In this document: positions 44,601-52,552 of the stretch, in pieces
Numbering within the stretch: position 1 is the first letter of the stretch
Layout: the number at the start of each line of letters is the position of its first letter
Notes under the pieces: model-generated
Told to the model about the DNA's origin: nothing
Databases searched by the model: none
Seen by the model: the letters and a program-made list of their open reading frames with translations, nothing else
Made by a program: the position numbers and the translations under genes
Source: Himantopus leucocephalus
Lineage: Eukaryota > Chordata > Aves > Charadriiformes > Recurvirostridae
DNA length: 64,000 nucleotides
NCBI GenBank assembly: GCA_003993805.1
Contig: RSEF01000004.1
Coordinates: 73,878,054 to 73,942,053 of the forward strand
Direction: 5' to 3'

Positions 44601-47600
44601 GAATCCTGCATTAGCTTAAGAAACTTGTTTCTCACTGCTAGCAATATTTTACATATCCTCATTATACTTTCAGCTTCCAAGATGCTCTTTTGCATGCAGG
44701 GAACATTCAGGAATTTTAGTCATTCGTTAAAGAGACTAACGAGAGGTAACCCAGGAGAAGAGGCAGGAAAGACAGTAAAACAAGTGTTTCATTAATTTAA
44801 AACTTTGTATACTCTGGAAAAAAAAAATGAAAAGGCACTTCAAGATTCACTGCCACCTAAAACTGTTGATTACACTCTCAAAAGCTAGAATGCTTGATGA
44901 AAGAATTTCGGACATCTACATTAGATTTCCTTTGGTTTTTATGTATAGATAAGAGGTTATCTGTTTCTCCAGGCCTGTTCTCTGGAGACTTCTATACCCA
45001 GTGCTTTCAGTCAATAGGTTTGTCTCCATGCCCTAATCTCTCTATACATTCCTATTGAGCTACATGCTCAATAGTTTCATAAATCATCTTCCCTCTTCAT
45101 CCCCCATAAATTTCACAGTAAACTTTAAGATTTATGTACAATTTAGATAGGCTTTAAAATGTATGTTTTTACATTACAGACATTTCCAGTGGTTACCAGT
45201 GCTAAACAATTCTGATTATCTTTACTCAATGACTACATCCCTCTCTAAGAACACTTAAGGTTATGTTCGTTATTTATTTAAAAAAAAATAAATCCATGTA
45301 TGATTCTCCTCTTTGTGGTATTTTTCATACTTTCTGAAATCAAAATTCACATGATACTCATTTCTCCTCCTGTTTATAAAAGCAGGACCAGCTCTATCAA
45401 GAGAAGCCTACCTCAGAACAGGTAACATGAAGTTGAAGAGCAGCAAAGCAGAAACTTAAACTTGGACTTCCTATCTGACAAGTGTGTTTAGGACATACGA
45501 GCTAACATCTCCCTCACTTTCTGAGCTAAAATAATCCTCCAATTTAATACTACTTCTTTTCTTTATTAAAATGTTTTAAAAAAAAAAATCACTTTCCAAA
45601 GTTTTGGCTGGGGTACACTGGCTAAATATCTTATTATCTCTAATCAAACGATTACATTGATTTCATATTAAAAAAAAAACCCAAAAAACTCCATGTGACA
45701 TTTTATCACAATCTAGGCCTGCTAAATATAGGGTTGATTCTGATGTTAACAGCTACAGCATCAGCTGTATTAAATGAGTAAATGTTAAAGTTTCTTAGGA
45801 ACCTCATAAACTAAATCTAGAACATATTCCATTTTGTGCGGCTAATGCAAATGCAAATTGTTATTTCAACTGTTTAGATTCCAAATTTTGAGGTAATCTG
45901 CATAAGCAATTTCCCACTCAATTACCTTCAGCAGTTCAGATTACATTACCACTAATTGCAAAAAATTCTAAAAACAGCCCCCCCAAACCACAATTAATAG
46001 GCTTTAAAAAAATTTCCTACCTTGAGTTTGTTTCTTGTTCACCGCATTGTCAGCTTTATGCCTTTTCTAAATTAAAAATGCACAGTGGTTAAAGACTTCT
46101 GTTGACATGATAAAGCTTTCACACTTAAGATAAAAAAACCCACAACCGTATTACCCCCTCCCACTCATCAATCCAATAAACCAATTTAAAAAACATTTTA
46201 AACAGGATTATGGATCACTTGCATAGTTACATTCATCAAGAAAGTCACATCCAATTCCAGGCTAATAGTGTTGTACTAAAATGTCCTCTCATATGGGCAA
46301 TCTCTACCTAAACAAGTTCCTTATATATGGAAGTGGTGTATTCCCTTTCCTGGAACTGGGAGATGCTTCTACCAGAGCAAAGATCATGGAGCCATTCTTC
46401 ATACAAGTGTCTCATACAGATCTGAAGTCAAGCAACGACTGTGTAAACATATGACTTCACTTCCACAGAAGTGCCTGCAGACTTCAGCAACAGCAACTTA
46501 AAAAGACAAACAAACGAAACAAAACAAACAAACAAAAAAATCAACAAAACCTCCACCCTAAACAAGCCATGATGTCCCTCAGTTTTAATATAGCAGTGAG
46601 AAACCTTTTGACAGAAATCTTCTGATGCAGCTGCTAATCACCAGCATTTTCAAGGTATAATCAAACTCATCTTAGCTACAAAAAGCTTAGGAGACTACTA
46701 GTTTAAACATAGTATTTAAGAGTAATAAACTCGGTTCTTCCTGAGCAGGAACATGATTTGGAAAATTAATTTAAATAGAATTAGCTATTTTCAGTAAGCT
46801 TTTTGAATAGAGCTATAGAATTCATGCCATTGAAATACAAAGAAAATCAGAAACAATCTTGTAACTTGAAAGGAAAATGAGTCAAGCTACTTAAGAGATT
46901 TACTTCTAATAAAATGCTGGTGTGACTCTGAGCAAGCAGCTCTTAAAAGGCCACCTTTGCACAGACTAAGTTATGGTATTATCTTTTACTAGATTTTCAC
47001 AGATTATCAGCAGATTCTCTTTTCAAAAAGATGGCCGATTTCACAGATAAATAACCTTTGATCAATGCAAAGGCATAATAACTTGACCAAAGCAGGTGTT
47101 TATTTGCCCACAGGGAGAATCTCCTCCAGCTTGAAAAGTAACAGTTTAACGTCAGTTGCTTTCTGAGCTACCATGGGTGAAAATGATTGGAAACAGCTGA
47201 TAATCTAGCACTGCACGTCACAAATTTTGCTAGCACTTCTGAAGCATATATGGAAAACACATGCTGTTCATGAATAACGTCTTCTGCTAACATCTTCTGT
47301 TTCTTGGGATTTCACTCCAGGAAAGGAAGCATTTGGTTCTTGAGCTGAAAGTATTATTTTGATAAGTATAGCTATTGATATCGATTTATAAGGTTCCCAT
47401 TCAAAAGGCATTTAATCTTGCTTTAATATTAGATGAAGATAACCATTCCTGGAGATCTTGGATATCTCACTGTGTAAAGAAACTAAGACATAATGAAAAT
47501 TAAAGGTTAAGGGAGAACACGCTGATACTTTACTATGCAGCAAGTAGTCAGCTTTCCCAGGAAAAAAAAGCACAATATAACCAATGGGCAACATTAGATT

Positions 47601-50429
47601 TCATACCTGTTTGACTACAAAAACAAAGTGAATTGTTTTGTTTGGACTATAGTCTGTGAAATTCAGCTGTGCAAGTGAGAAACTCATGAAGTTACCATCA
47701 GCTATATGCATCTATACATACACATAGAGCCTTTAAATTAGCAGGTAAATTCTCCCAATCAGCTCGTTTATCTCATTCAGTTTCAACTAATTACAGCAGG
47801 AGTTAACTACATGCTGAGGCAATGTAAACTTAACAGAAAGAAAAATAGTATTTGAATTGCCTTTAGATACTTGTGTAGTATATTCGGTAATGTGAACCTT
47901 ATTGTTTTAGCTGATATATGCAAAAAACCCCTAAACCTGGTCCCTGTCTTCCCTTCCACACCAAACTGTACACTTCAAGTTGCGAAGAGCAAATGGCTGA
48001 AACAAATGACATAAAAGAAAAGCAACTGGATAATTTTAAAAAGTACACTTTGTACAGTAGCAGCAGCCTCAGTTTTATATTTGCCTAGACATTGACAGAT
48101 GGTATAAGTCTGTAAGCATTAACAGCAGAATGGTTAAAAATATCTGAAAGAACATGAATTGATTTTATGGCTTTTTTAAAAGGGATTTTGTTTATGTGAA
48201 AAGAAAGAAACAGAGACATTTAAGGAGAAGCTGATTATTGGGCAACAAATACTAGAAATGCAAAATAGAACAAAAACATTTAGCGGAAACTTCATTGCCT
48301 CTTTCGGGACAACTCAACTCCGTGGCTCAGGAGCTTCATACAAGCCAGAGGGACAATATATCTTGCCTACCATCCATTCACAGAGGTAACTGAGGAGAAG
48401 ATTGAGTTGACTGTATCAGCAGGAAAGGCAGAACGTGCCCAGCCACCCTCTATTTTGGAGCTTCTTTGCAGCTCATCACTTTTCCTCTTGATCATGTTTC
48501 TGCACATACATTGCAACTCTGCACAAACACAATGAATCTGATGTTCCCAGGAAGCCTACTATTTGTGTGCAGGGAAAGGCTACACCTGCAACCCTTTCCA
48601 AAAATCAAGAGAACAGCCCACAATAGCAAAAACCAGGAACTCTACTCCTCTAGTGGACAAGGCACTCTGCCACATTATGATTTATCTAACTTCTTGTCCT
48701 CCACATAACAATTCTACATAACTAAAACAGAACATGAGAGGATGAAGAAATTCTTGGCATCTAGAGTGACTTGGTAAACCATCAAGACTAATTCCTTAGA
48801 TACAAGAGACATCATCTAAAGCTAAATGACTGAACTATATTACGCAAGTTAGAGAGACAGGTTCTACCATACACTTTCTGTGAAGAGCAGGCAGGAAGGT
48901 ACTTGGATAACGCCAACAACTTTTGTGTGAAGTGAAACAGAGCCTGAAATTCCTTTCCCTACCCACAAAATAGAAGTCGGAATGGAGACTTCCATCATGA
49001 CAATATCCCAGCTCTTTTAAAGTTTTCATTCAATGCAAGAAGAAAGCAAAACAACCATCACCACCAACACTGACTGGAGACAGCCAAGGAAAGCTTGGCG
49101 TAGATGGGGGCACCTGCCTAACAAGGACAAGTGTTCCATGTGTGTTCCTGGCCATCAGGCGTCAGCAGATCACACTGAACACCAAGACCTGAAAAACTAA
49201 CAGTAAATTGCACTGGGCTGGAGCAACAGGAAAAAGTGAAAAACGCCTATTCCCCTTCCTGTCTACAAAACTGTGCAAAGCTGCAACAGTGAAACCAAAG
49301 ATTTTATGCATGTGACGTTAGAGAGATGCATCACATGCATGCACCTGGATTTGACAACTAGAGAAAACCCATTTTTAAAACTTCAAATGGCACATTAGTG
49401 ACCTGTAGTCATTCATCTCAAATGTATTAAACCAAATAGATTACTATTCTAAAAACACTGGAAGTGTCACATTATAATTCCAGTAGCAAGTTAAAAGACA
49501 CTTTTTAGAAAGGTCCAGGAATTATTTGGTCATGAAATAGAAAACCATCCAGTTTTGGGTATGGAGAACAAGTCAACATGCTTGAGACTATGCAGCCTCC
49601 TAGATCCTCAACTCTTGAGTTCCTGAGGGCTTACCTAGTTTTTTAAAGGCACCTCAAATAAAGATGTAAAAATAAAAAGGTTTCTGGGAAGACTTCTTTT
49701 AATCCTACCTTCTTCATCGACTGGACTAAAGCCAGAAGTTCTCACAATTTTTCTATAAAATGTTAGTCTAGTATCTCATTCACAGATTGAGCTTAAATCC
49801 AGATCACAAATATAATTAGTTGGAGTAAAGGACTCTGTTCCTGCTCATGCAGGAAGAAAAAAAAATATTTTCTAACAAAATAAGTATTTAAAGGTTATTT
49901 GGTTTTAAAATAGATTCTGCCTGGGATGAATTCAGTAGCAACCAATCTTCTTTTAGCAGAGTCCTTGCTCGAGAAACTTGGCCATACTCTGGACTTGACT
50001 GGGTTCTGCAGAGTCTTTGGTTCCAGTTCACGCTTTAAAAAATATGCTTGTACTTCATTAGTAAGATGTGTTTGACTAGAAACAACCTATATAATAAACA
50101 CAGTCACTGTTTCACCATGTTATTTTCATTTGTATATAATTGTGAACACACTTTCAAATTGTAACGCCGTATTCTAAAGATTTCATCTTCTGACGTAAGT
50201 AGCTTTAGAAGCTTTCAAAAGCATCCGGGAGGCAAGAATGGTTCACACAGCATTATTCAACACAATTTTTGTAATATAATTTATGAAAAATTTGAAAGCT
50301 ATTTACAAAATATTACTGTTAAATACTTACAATATCCTCTATTATCTCCTTCACTGCAGCTACAGCTAAAATAAATAAGAGTGGGACCAATGTTGTGTAA
50401 CGGCCTGTTGGTGATACATCTGGTATTTG
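2499..50429 (-). CDS. ATP8A1: ATP8A1, P4-type phospholipid-transporting ATPase (flippase), internal part of the gene
   Basis: Nineteen exons on the minus strand encode a P4-ATPase from TM2 to the start of TM5. Known role: ATP8A1, with a CDC50/TMEM30A subunit, uses ATP to move phosphatidylserine (and PE) to the cytosolic leaflet of plasma, Golgi and endosomal membranes. Seen: DGET (A domain), NNLIPISL (TM4), SDKTGTLT with the phosphorylated Asp (P domain), [20 protein letters not shown] and the TM5 start. It is ATP8A1 rather than ATP8A2 because of segments such as [23 protein letters not shown] and [11 protein letters not shown], compared with the mammalian proteins as I recall them. All introns are GT-AG and the phases join exactly. 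Missing: N-terminus and TM1 (5' of the window), about 140 N-domain residues in the gap at 21840-21939, and TM6-TM10 plus the C-tail (below position 2499). The alternative exons 41194-41267 and 38527-38600 cannot both be in one open mRNA. No stop or frameshift is seen in any exon, so the gene looks functional. Confidence 0.96.
2610..2709 (-). other. 100-bp ATP8A1 intron
   Basis: A very short intron between the GDGAND and TM5 exons, bounded by GTAAGT and a T-rich TTCAG acceptor. The other introns in the window range from about 0.6 to 5.9 kb. Confidence 0.93.
2710..2893 (-). CDS. ATP8A1: ATP8A1 exon: P-domain GDGAND motif
   Basis: This 184-bp exon begins (R)[18 protein letters not shown], contains [14 protein letters not shown] and ends SSDYSIAQ. 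The two Asp residues of GDGxND coordinate Mg2+ in the P domain. The acceptor is CTTAG and the donor GTAAGT. Confidence 0.97.
3362..3798 (+). mobile_element. CR1-type LINE, 5'-truncated 3' end
   Basis: Reads as the avian CR1 3' region: gcatcctgggctgcatc, ccagcaggtcgagggaggtg, then gaccccacctggagtactg, ending in the untranslated tail ccttccaacctggtattctat. An internal segment near 3480-3540 is deleted compared with the usual consensus. It lies antisense to ATP8A1. No open reading frame remains. Confidence 0.9.
3993..4202. repeat. Near-identical adjacent copies around single N (4097)
   Basis: Positions 3993-4096 and 4099-4202 are copies of about 104 bp with about 3 mismatches, separated by one N. 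This is most likely two overlapping contig ends joined without merging. Confidence 0.85.
7089..7387. repeat. Near-identical adjacent copies around single N (7238)
   Basis: Positions 7089-7237 and 7239-7387 are 149-bp copies with about 5 differences, abutting one N. Probable assembly artefact inside an intron. Confidence 0.88.
8758..8930 (-). CDS. ATP8A1: ATP8A1 exon: P-domain segment
   Basis: This 173-bp exon begins [20 protein letters not shown], passes through [14 protein letters not shown] and ends CKAVICC plus AG of an Arg codon. The DGK and CCR blocks are conserved in P4-ATPases. The acceptor is AACAG and the donor GTAAGC. Confidence 0.96.
8931..14037 (-). other. ATP8A1 intron
   Basis: AT-rich and about 5.1 kb. 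It contains a perfect 11-bp hairpin at 11291-11320 and several poly-A/T runs (for example near 10973 and 11188). No exon or recognisable transposon is seen. The open frames at 11387-12354 on both strands overlap each other and look like chance. Confidence 0.75.
11291..11320. repeat. Perfect inverted repeat, 11-bp arms, 8-nt loop
   Basis: The left arm ttagggacagg (11291-11301) is the exact reverse complement of cctgtccctaa (11310-11320). The loop is ggactctg. Confidence 0.9.
14038..14102 (-). CDS. ATP8A1: ATP8A1 exon: P-domain segment
   Basis: This 65-bp exon encodes (G)[19 protein letters not shown] then LD. The acceptor is AACAG and the donor GTAAGT. Confidence 0.94.
14103..15062 (-). other. 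ATP8A1 intron
   Basis: About 1 kb of AT-rich sequence with a T run near 14878-14889. Nothing else recognised. Confidence 0.8.
15063..15201 (-). CDS. ATP8A1: ATP8A1 exon: P-domain hinge, TGDK motif
   Basis: This 139-bp exon begins [20 protein letters not shown] and ends [14 protein letters not shown] plus G. TGDK is a conserved P-type ATPase motif at the catalytic site. The acceptor is CACAG and the donor GTATTA. Confidence 0.96.
15202..16978 (-). other. ATP8A1 intron with diverged CR1 copy
   Basis: Contains a lone N at 16016 without flanking duplication and an old CR1 fragment (about 16195-16632). Confidence 0.75.
16195..16632 (+). mobile_element. Diverged CR1-type LINE fragment
   Basis: Weak but ordered similarity to the CR1 3' region: gagtccagtggtgggacacaa, cctgaggcttggagcac, then ggcaagaggcaatag, and a tail ctcttccaatcttag…tctatggttctatga. 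It is older than the copies at 3.4 and 29.4 kb. The 5' limit is uncertain. Confidence 0.65.
16979..17118 (-). CDS. ATP8A1: ATP8A1 exon: end of N domain
   Basis: This 140-bp exon begins (G)[19 protein letters not shown] and ends EESYELIEK. The acceptor is TTTAG and the donor GTATGG. LRTL and the ISESDYQEW block are typical of class-1 P4-ATPases. Confidence 0.96.
17119..20873 (-). other. ATP8A1 intron
   Basis: AT-rich and about 3.8 kb, with a short TTTCTAA-type direct repeat near 18630-18661 and a T/G-rich tract near 20640-20695. No exon or transposon recognised. Confidence 0.75.
20874..20958 (-). CDS. ATP8A1: ATP8A1 exon: N-domain part, after the gap
   Basis: This 85-bp exon encodes [20 protein letters not shown] then HLEQFATE plus G. 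The acceptor is TGCAG and the donor GTGGGT. It lies in the nucleotide-binding domain just downstream of the KGA motif, which falls in the gap. Confidence 0.95.
21840..21939. other. 100-N assembly gap hiding N-domain exons of ATP8A1
   Basis: Exactly 100 Ns, the usual placeholder for a gap of unknown size. The protein jumps from VAYG (exon ending 22891) to DTVIYDR (exon starting 20958). The intervening part of the nucleotide-binding domain, about 140 residues in mammalian ATP8A1 and including the ATP-contacting KGA-type motif, is not found in the flanking sequence. Confidence 0.95.
22891..22979 (-). CDS. ATP8A1: ATP8A1 exon: phosphorylation site DKTGT
   Basis: This 89-bp exon begins [20 protein letters not shown] and ends CTVAGVAY plus GG. 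The Asp of DKTGT is the catalytic residue that is auto-phosphorylated in the transport cycle. The acceptor is TTTAG and the donor GTAGGT. It is the last exon readable before the assembly gap. In mammals a 45-bp alternative exon follows here as I recall; it is not visible in this assembly. Confidence 0.96.
22980..25502 (-). other. ATP8A1 intron
   Basis: About 2.5 kb, with a poly-T run near 23878-23893 and an A run near 25112-25126. Nothing else recognised. Confidence 0.78.
25503..25580 (-). CDS. ATP8A1: ATP8A1 exon: TM4 to P-domain link
   Basis: This 78-bp exon (26 codons, phase 0) encodes [19 protein letters not shown] then LNEELGQ. The MHYEPTD stretch separates ATP8A1 from ATP8A2, which as I recall has a different MYYAGND-like sequence. 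The acceptor is TAG and the donor GTAGAA. Confidence 0.96.
25581..27255 (-). other. ATP8A1 intron
   Basis: About 1.7 kb of AT-rich sequence with no recognised repeat. A long antisense open frame begins at 26857 and runs through the next exon. Confidence 0.78.
27256..27383 (-). CDS. ATP8A1: ATP8A1 exon: TM4 with PISL motif
   Basis: This 128-bp exon encodes (Y)[19 protein letters not shown], then [14 protein letters not shown], and ends AYFINW. The PISL turn in TM4 and the preceding Asn pair belong to the P4 substrate pathway, replacing the cation-binding PEGL of ion pumps. The acceptor is GACAG and the donor GTAAAT. The opposite strand carries a 186-codon open frame across this exon, which I regard as chance. 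Confidence 0.96.
27384..30167 (-). other. ATP8A1 intron with CR1 copy
   Basis: About 2.8 kb. The CR1 3' end at 29325-29592 is the only recognised element. Confidence 0.8.
29325..29592 (+). mobile_element. CR1-type LINE, short 3'-end copy
   Basis: Typical avian CR1 3' sequence: gaggtttaggttggatattag, ggctgcccagggaggtggtgg, ggttggacttgatgatctg and the tail ttccttccaacctt…ttctatgattctgtg. It inserted antisense to ATP8A1. It is well preserved, hence younger than the copy at 16.2 kb. Confidence 0.93.
30168..30333 (-). CDS. ATP8A1: ATP8A1 exon: TM3
   Basis: This 166-bp exon begins [17 protein letters not shown], continues with the hydrophobic TM3 ([20 protein letters not shown]) and ends WYLDLN plus T. 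That T is completed to Tyr by the next exon. The acceptor is TGCAG and the donor GTAAGA. Confidence 0.96.
30334..31235 (-). other. ATP8A1 intron
   Basis: About 0.9 kb of AT-rich sequence. Nothing recognised. Confidence 0.8.
31236..31347 (-). CDS. ATP8A1: ATP8A1 exon: end of A domain
   Basis: This 112-bp exon begins (G)[15 protein letters not shown] and ends [12 protein letters not shown]. The [11 protein letters not shown] and YTGHDTK blocks are standard P4-ATPase signatures before TM3. The acceptor is TCTAG and the donor GTTTGT. Confidence 0.95.
31348..35846 (-). other. ATP8A1 intron with foldback repeat
   Basis: About 4.5 kb. The stretch 33000-34560 is somewhat less AT-rich but not recognised. 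The inverted-repeat cluster at 34594-34972 is the only structured part seen. Confidence 0.75.
34594..34972. repeat. Foldback / inverted-repeat cluster, possible non-autonomous DNA transposon
   Basis: Three related blocks are present. Block 1 (34594-34648, plus) contains ttacctgcaattctttttc…gaaggtaaat…agccacac. Block 2 (34874-34926) is its reverse complement with small indels (gtgtggatctattataa, ttaccttcag, gaattacaggtaa). Block 3 (34951-34972, plus) repeats the end ttataatagatccacac. Blocks 2 and 3 share a perfect 17-bp inverted repeat (34874-34890 and 34956-34972). Such terminal inverted symmetry suggests a MITE-like or foldback element. I do not recognise the family. Confidence 0.6.
35847..35974 (-). 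CDS. ATP8A1: ATP8A1 exon: A-domain core
   Basis: This 128-bp exon begins [19 protein letters not shown] and ends RLDGH plus GG. The acceptor is TACAG and the donor GTATGT. It contains the conserved [10 protein letters not shown] block of the P4 actuator domain. Confidence 0.95.
35975..36593 (-). other. ATP8A1 intron
   Basis: About 0.6 kb. Nothing recognised. Confidence 0.8.
36594..36663 (-). CDS. ATP8A1: ATP8A1 exon: A-domain DGET motif
   Basis: This 70-bp exon encodes (S)[19 protein letters not shown] then KIRQ. The DGET motif is the P4-ATPase equivalent of TGES. Its Glu assists dephosphorylation of the aspartyl-phosphate in the P domain. The acceptor is AATAG and the donor GTAGGA. Its first base T completes the Ser codon begun by either alternative exon. 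Confidence 0.95.
36664..38526 (-). other. ATP8A1 intron downstream of alternative exon version 2
   Basis: About 1.9 kb. On the transcribed (minus) strand it carries two TGCATG hexamers at 38070-38075 and 38023-38028, which match the RBFOX splicing-factor site. No transposon recognised. Confidence 0.7.
38023..38075 (-). promoter_or_regulatory. Pair of TGCATG (RBFOX-type) motifs downstream of alternative exon
   Basis: The plus strand reads catgca at 38023-38028 and 38070-38075, which is TGCATG in the ATP8A1 transcript. The motifs lie about 450-500 nt downstream of the donor of exon 38527-38600. RBFOX sites downstream of an exon commonly promote its inclusion. Function here is inferred. Confidence 0.35.
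38527..38600 (-). CDS. ATP8A1: ATP8A1 alternative exon, version 2 (3' member of the pair)
   Basis: This 74-bp exon encodes [20 protein letters not shown] then SLSS, plus AG of the next Ser codon. The acceptor is TGTAG and the donor GTTAGA, slightly weaker than average. It matches what I recall as the canonical mammalian ATP8A1 sequence at this site. It replaces the exon at 41194-41267. The segment lies in the actuator domain, about 20 residues before the DGET motif, so the choice could tune turnover or regulation (inference). Confidence 0.93.
38601..41193 (-). other. Intron between the two alternative ATP8A1 exons
   Basis: About 2.6 kb, far longer than the minimum needed for splicing, so the exclusion of double inclusion cannot be steric. 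It contains an AAAT microsatellite at 41122-41141. The moderately GC-richer stretch 39250-39960 is not recognised. Confidence 0.7.
41122..41141. repeat. (AAAT)5 microsatellite
   Basis: Five perfect AAAT units, about 55 bp 3' (in transcript sense) of alternative exon version 1. Confidence 0.9.
41194..41267 (-). CDS. ATP8A1: ATP8A1 alternative exon, version 1 (5' member of the pair)
   Basis: This 74-bp exon encodes [20 protein letters not shown] then LLSS, plus two bases (AG) of the following Ser codon. The acceptor is CAG and the donor GTAGAG. It is homologous to the exon at 38527-38600, identical at 11 of 24 residues including the PAD core. It has the same length and phase. Using both exons (148 bp) or neither would shift the frame, so only one can be included. 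As I recall, mammalian ATP8A1 has an isoform with this type of segment; I could not verify this here. Confidence 0.92.
41268..42100 (-). other. ATP8A1 intron
   Basis: About 0.8 kb immediately upstream of the alternative exon pair. Nothing recognised. Confidence 0.78.
42101..42141 (-). CDS. ATP8A1: ATP8A1 exon: start of actuator domain
   Basis: This 41-bp micro-exon encodes (V)[13 protein letters not shown]. It has a strong pyrimidine tract and CAG acceptor, and donor GTGTGT. It ends in phase 0 directly before the alternative exon pair, so either alternative exon can join it without a frame change. Confidence 0.93.
42142..46020 (-). other. ATP8A1 intron
   Basis: About 3.9 kb. Notable only for overlapping ATGCAAAT octamers at 45845-45858 close to the next exon. 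Confidence 0.72.
45845..45858 (+). promoter_or_regulatory. Two overlapping POU octamers (ATGCAAAT)
   Basis: ATGCAAAT occurs at 45845-45852 and again at 45851-45858. The following 110 bp contain several ATTA/TAAT cores. Possible intronic enhancer; inference only. Confidence 0.35.
46021..46066 (-). CDS. ATP8A1: ATP8A1 exon: TM2 to A-domain linker
   Basis: This 46-bp exon encodes [15 protein letters not shown] plus the first base of the next Val. The acceptor is ATTTAG and the donor GTAGGA. It covers the basic cytosolic stretch just after TM2 that leads into the actuator domain. Together with the next exon (41 bp) it makes 87 bp, exactly 29 codons. Confidence 0.93.
46067..50330 (-). other. ATP8A1 intron
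   Basis: About 4.3 kb with a CAAA-rich low-complexity tract at 46500-46541. No exon or transposon recognised. Confidence 0.75.
50331..50429 (-). CDS. ATP8A1: ATP8A1 exon: end of TM1 loop and TM2
   Basis: This 99-bp exon (33 codons, phase 0 at both ends) runs from [11 protein letters not shown] to KEIIEDI. It holds the short exoplasmic TM1-TM2 loop and hydrophobic TM2 ([15 protein letters not shown]). The acceptor is AATAG and the donor GTAAGT. It is the most 5' exon I can identify in the window. The preceding exon, with the RRAANSFF…ALLQ type sequence of TM1, was not found on either strand up to 64000. Confidence 0.95.
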
Positions 50430-51635
50430 CTATTAACAAAAAGAAAAAAAAAAAGAGAGAAAAAATTTGTTTGCATTGCTGGTTGAAAATCATAATTTTT
50501 AATACAAGAAGCAGTACTTTCTGTACAAACACAGACAAGGCAACTGGATTCACTTTTTAGACATGGCACTGATTATTTCCAAGAGAGTTTTATTGTCTTC
50601 AAAAGAAGCTGATACAATGAACCATTTGCATTTTAAATAGCATAGTATTCAGTGGAGTTACTCTCTGAGGTTTTAGTGTCTGCAGAACACTCACCCTTCT
50701 TTTCTGTGTTTCAAATTAAATGAAAATATATACTTACAAAATACAATTAATTTTTTCAGTTTAGATTTTTGTTAGAGTGGACACAAGTCCAAAGTATTTT
50801 TACTTCCTTACAGTTTTAATCTCTGAGATACTTGTATCACGCTAGTTATTAATTGACAAATTTAATACAGCTGCTTTCTGCCAGACTATTGTAAGAAACC
50901 CGTTTTTACTCAGTAGGTATGGGCACAGATGGTGCAAGCGAAATGTGTATGTAACATAAGTGCTGAGAAGATGCAGCTACTTATGTGATATACCTGGATG
51001 ATTATTCATAATCATCTTTATATTGACGGGAGTTGTTAATGGCAACATTGATATGTGAGAGGATTGCTGTGTTAATACTTATAGGCAATGCAGCTCATAT
51101 GACTACAATGAGATCTTTGCAAGAAAAAAGTACACTAATAAGCGGTGCTTCAATGTGGTTATCTTCAGTTTATCATTGAGATACCATTGGCTGAGAAACA
51201 GCCAATGTTATTTATGTATTATACACATTTCTTTTTGCTACCACCACATTGTGCATCTGAAATAAAACACGATGTTATATGTACGTATGCTACGCTTCTT
51301 GGAGTAAGACCAATATAGATCTATTTTCCAGGTTACTCTACACCACATTTTTCAAGCAATTACATGGAAACCGAGCAGAAAGTTACTTTTGGACAAGTGC
51401 CTATGTGTTGGCTACAAGGCAAAGGGATCTATCACTTCTCCAGCTATTTCTACCCTTTCATTCCTCCCTACATGTATGCATAAACTCCCCCATTCCAATT
51501 ACACATTATTTTCCAGACAAAATATGAATGCAGAGGGGCAGCAGCCCATACCCTGGTTCCATTACCCCATATTCTTTACTTCTGTCATTGCAGTCTAACT
51601 GATAGCCTGGTAAGAGATGGCGAGGCTTCTAAGCC

Positions 51636-51699
51636 CTCACATTCCACTTCCTCACATTCCACTTCCTCACATTCCACTTCCTCACATTCCACTTCCTCC
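51636..51699 (+). repeat. Minisatellite, 15-bp unit x4
   Basis: Four perfect copies of ctcacattccacttc followed by a partial ctcc. Pyrimidine-rich on the plus strand. Confidence 0.95.
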
Positions 51700-51972
51700 A
51701 CCCCAAACACCTACCTACCAGTCTCTCACCCAGTCATGCCAAGCCTCAAACAGCTTCTGAAACCTCATATTCTGTGTCGCTAGCTTGATGTGCATGGTGG
51801 TACCACAAGAAATACTGCTGGACCACTGGATTAGCCTGAGATGCCAGAGGGGGTAAAAAGGATGTTTATTGAAAAGCCACAGGTTTGCAGGCAGACAACC
51901 TAAAGAAACTCTGAACTTCAGGTTTTCCCCCTCCCTAGAAAACAGTGTAAGCTACTTGTACAGATGTATCCT

Positions 51973-52197
51973 AAGAAACTGCTCCAAGCACTAATAGTAT
52001 AAGCAAAGAAATCTGAGTAAGTACAGAGGAATCAACTTTAATTTGCTGAAACATCTGAAGCCAGGGAGGAGAACGTACACATGNAAGAAACTGCTCCAAG
52101 CACTAATAGTATAAGCAAAGAAATCTGAATAAGTACAGAGGAATCAACTTTAAATTTGCTGAAACATCTGAAGCCAGGGAGGAGAATGTACGCATTN
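51973..52197. repeat. Near-identical adjacent copies around single N (52084), second N at 52197
   Basis: Positions 51973-52083 and 52085-52196 are about 111-bp copies with about 5 differences including one indel. The second copy is bounded by another single N at 52197, as if a short contig had been inserted whole. Confidence 0.85.
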
Positions 52198-52452
52198 GTG
52201 ATCTCCACAACAGACAAATCAACAAATTCTAAAAGATGCCCTAGAAATTATGCAGGAAATGTGTGTTTATCAAATACGATTAGAATACAGAACTAGCCAG
52301 TGGCAGTTATCACAGCACCTGCCCACAGTTCAATTTTCATTCACCATCAGCTATGGAATTCATAGAATAGTATACAAAACCACACAATCTACTTTATCAA
52401 CTTGAACAACTGCAAAATTAAAATATTCTGCTGTATCTGCAAAACATTATGT

Positions 52453-52552
52453 NNNNNNNNNNNNNNNNNNNNNNNNNNNNNNNNNNNNNNNNNNNNNNNN
52501 NNNNNNNNNNNNNNNNNNNNNNNNNNNNNNNNNNNNNNNNNNNNNNNNNNNN
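52453..52552. other. 100-N assembly gap
   Basis: Exactly 100 Ns, so a gap of unknown true size. To its right the plus strand becomes T-rich, the opposite of the intronic sequence to its left. Confidence 0.95.

Larger units (their letters stand above)
50430..52452 (-). other. Probable ATP8A1 5' intron
   Basis: No TM1 exon is found here. Contains a 15-bp minisatellite (51636-51699) and a contig-join duplication (51973-52196). Confidence 0.65.

Noticed and set aside
46500..46541. CAAA-rich tract considered as a retroposon tail
   Set aside because: No adjoining SINE/LINE body or target-site duplication recognised; treated as low complexity.
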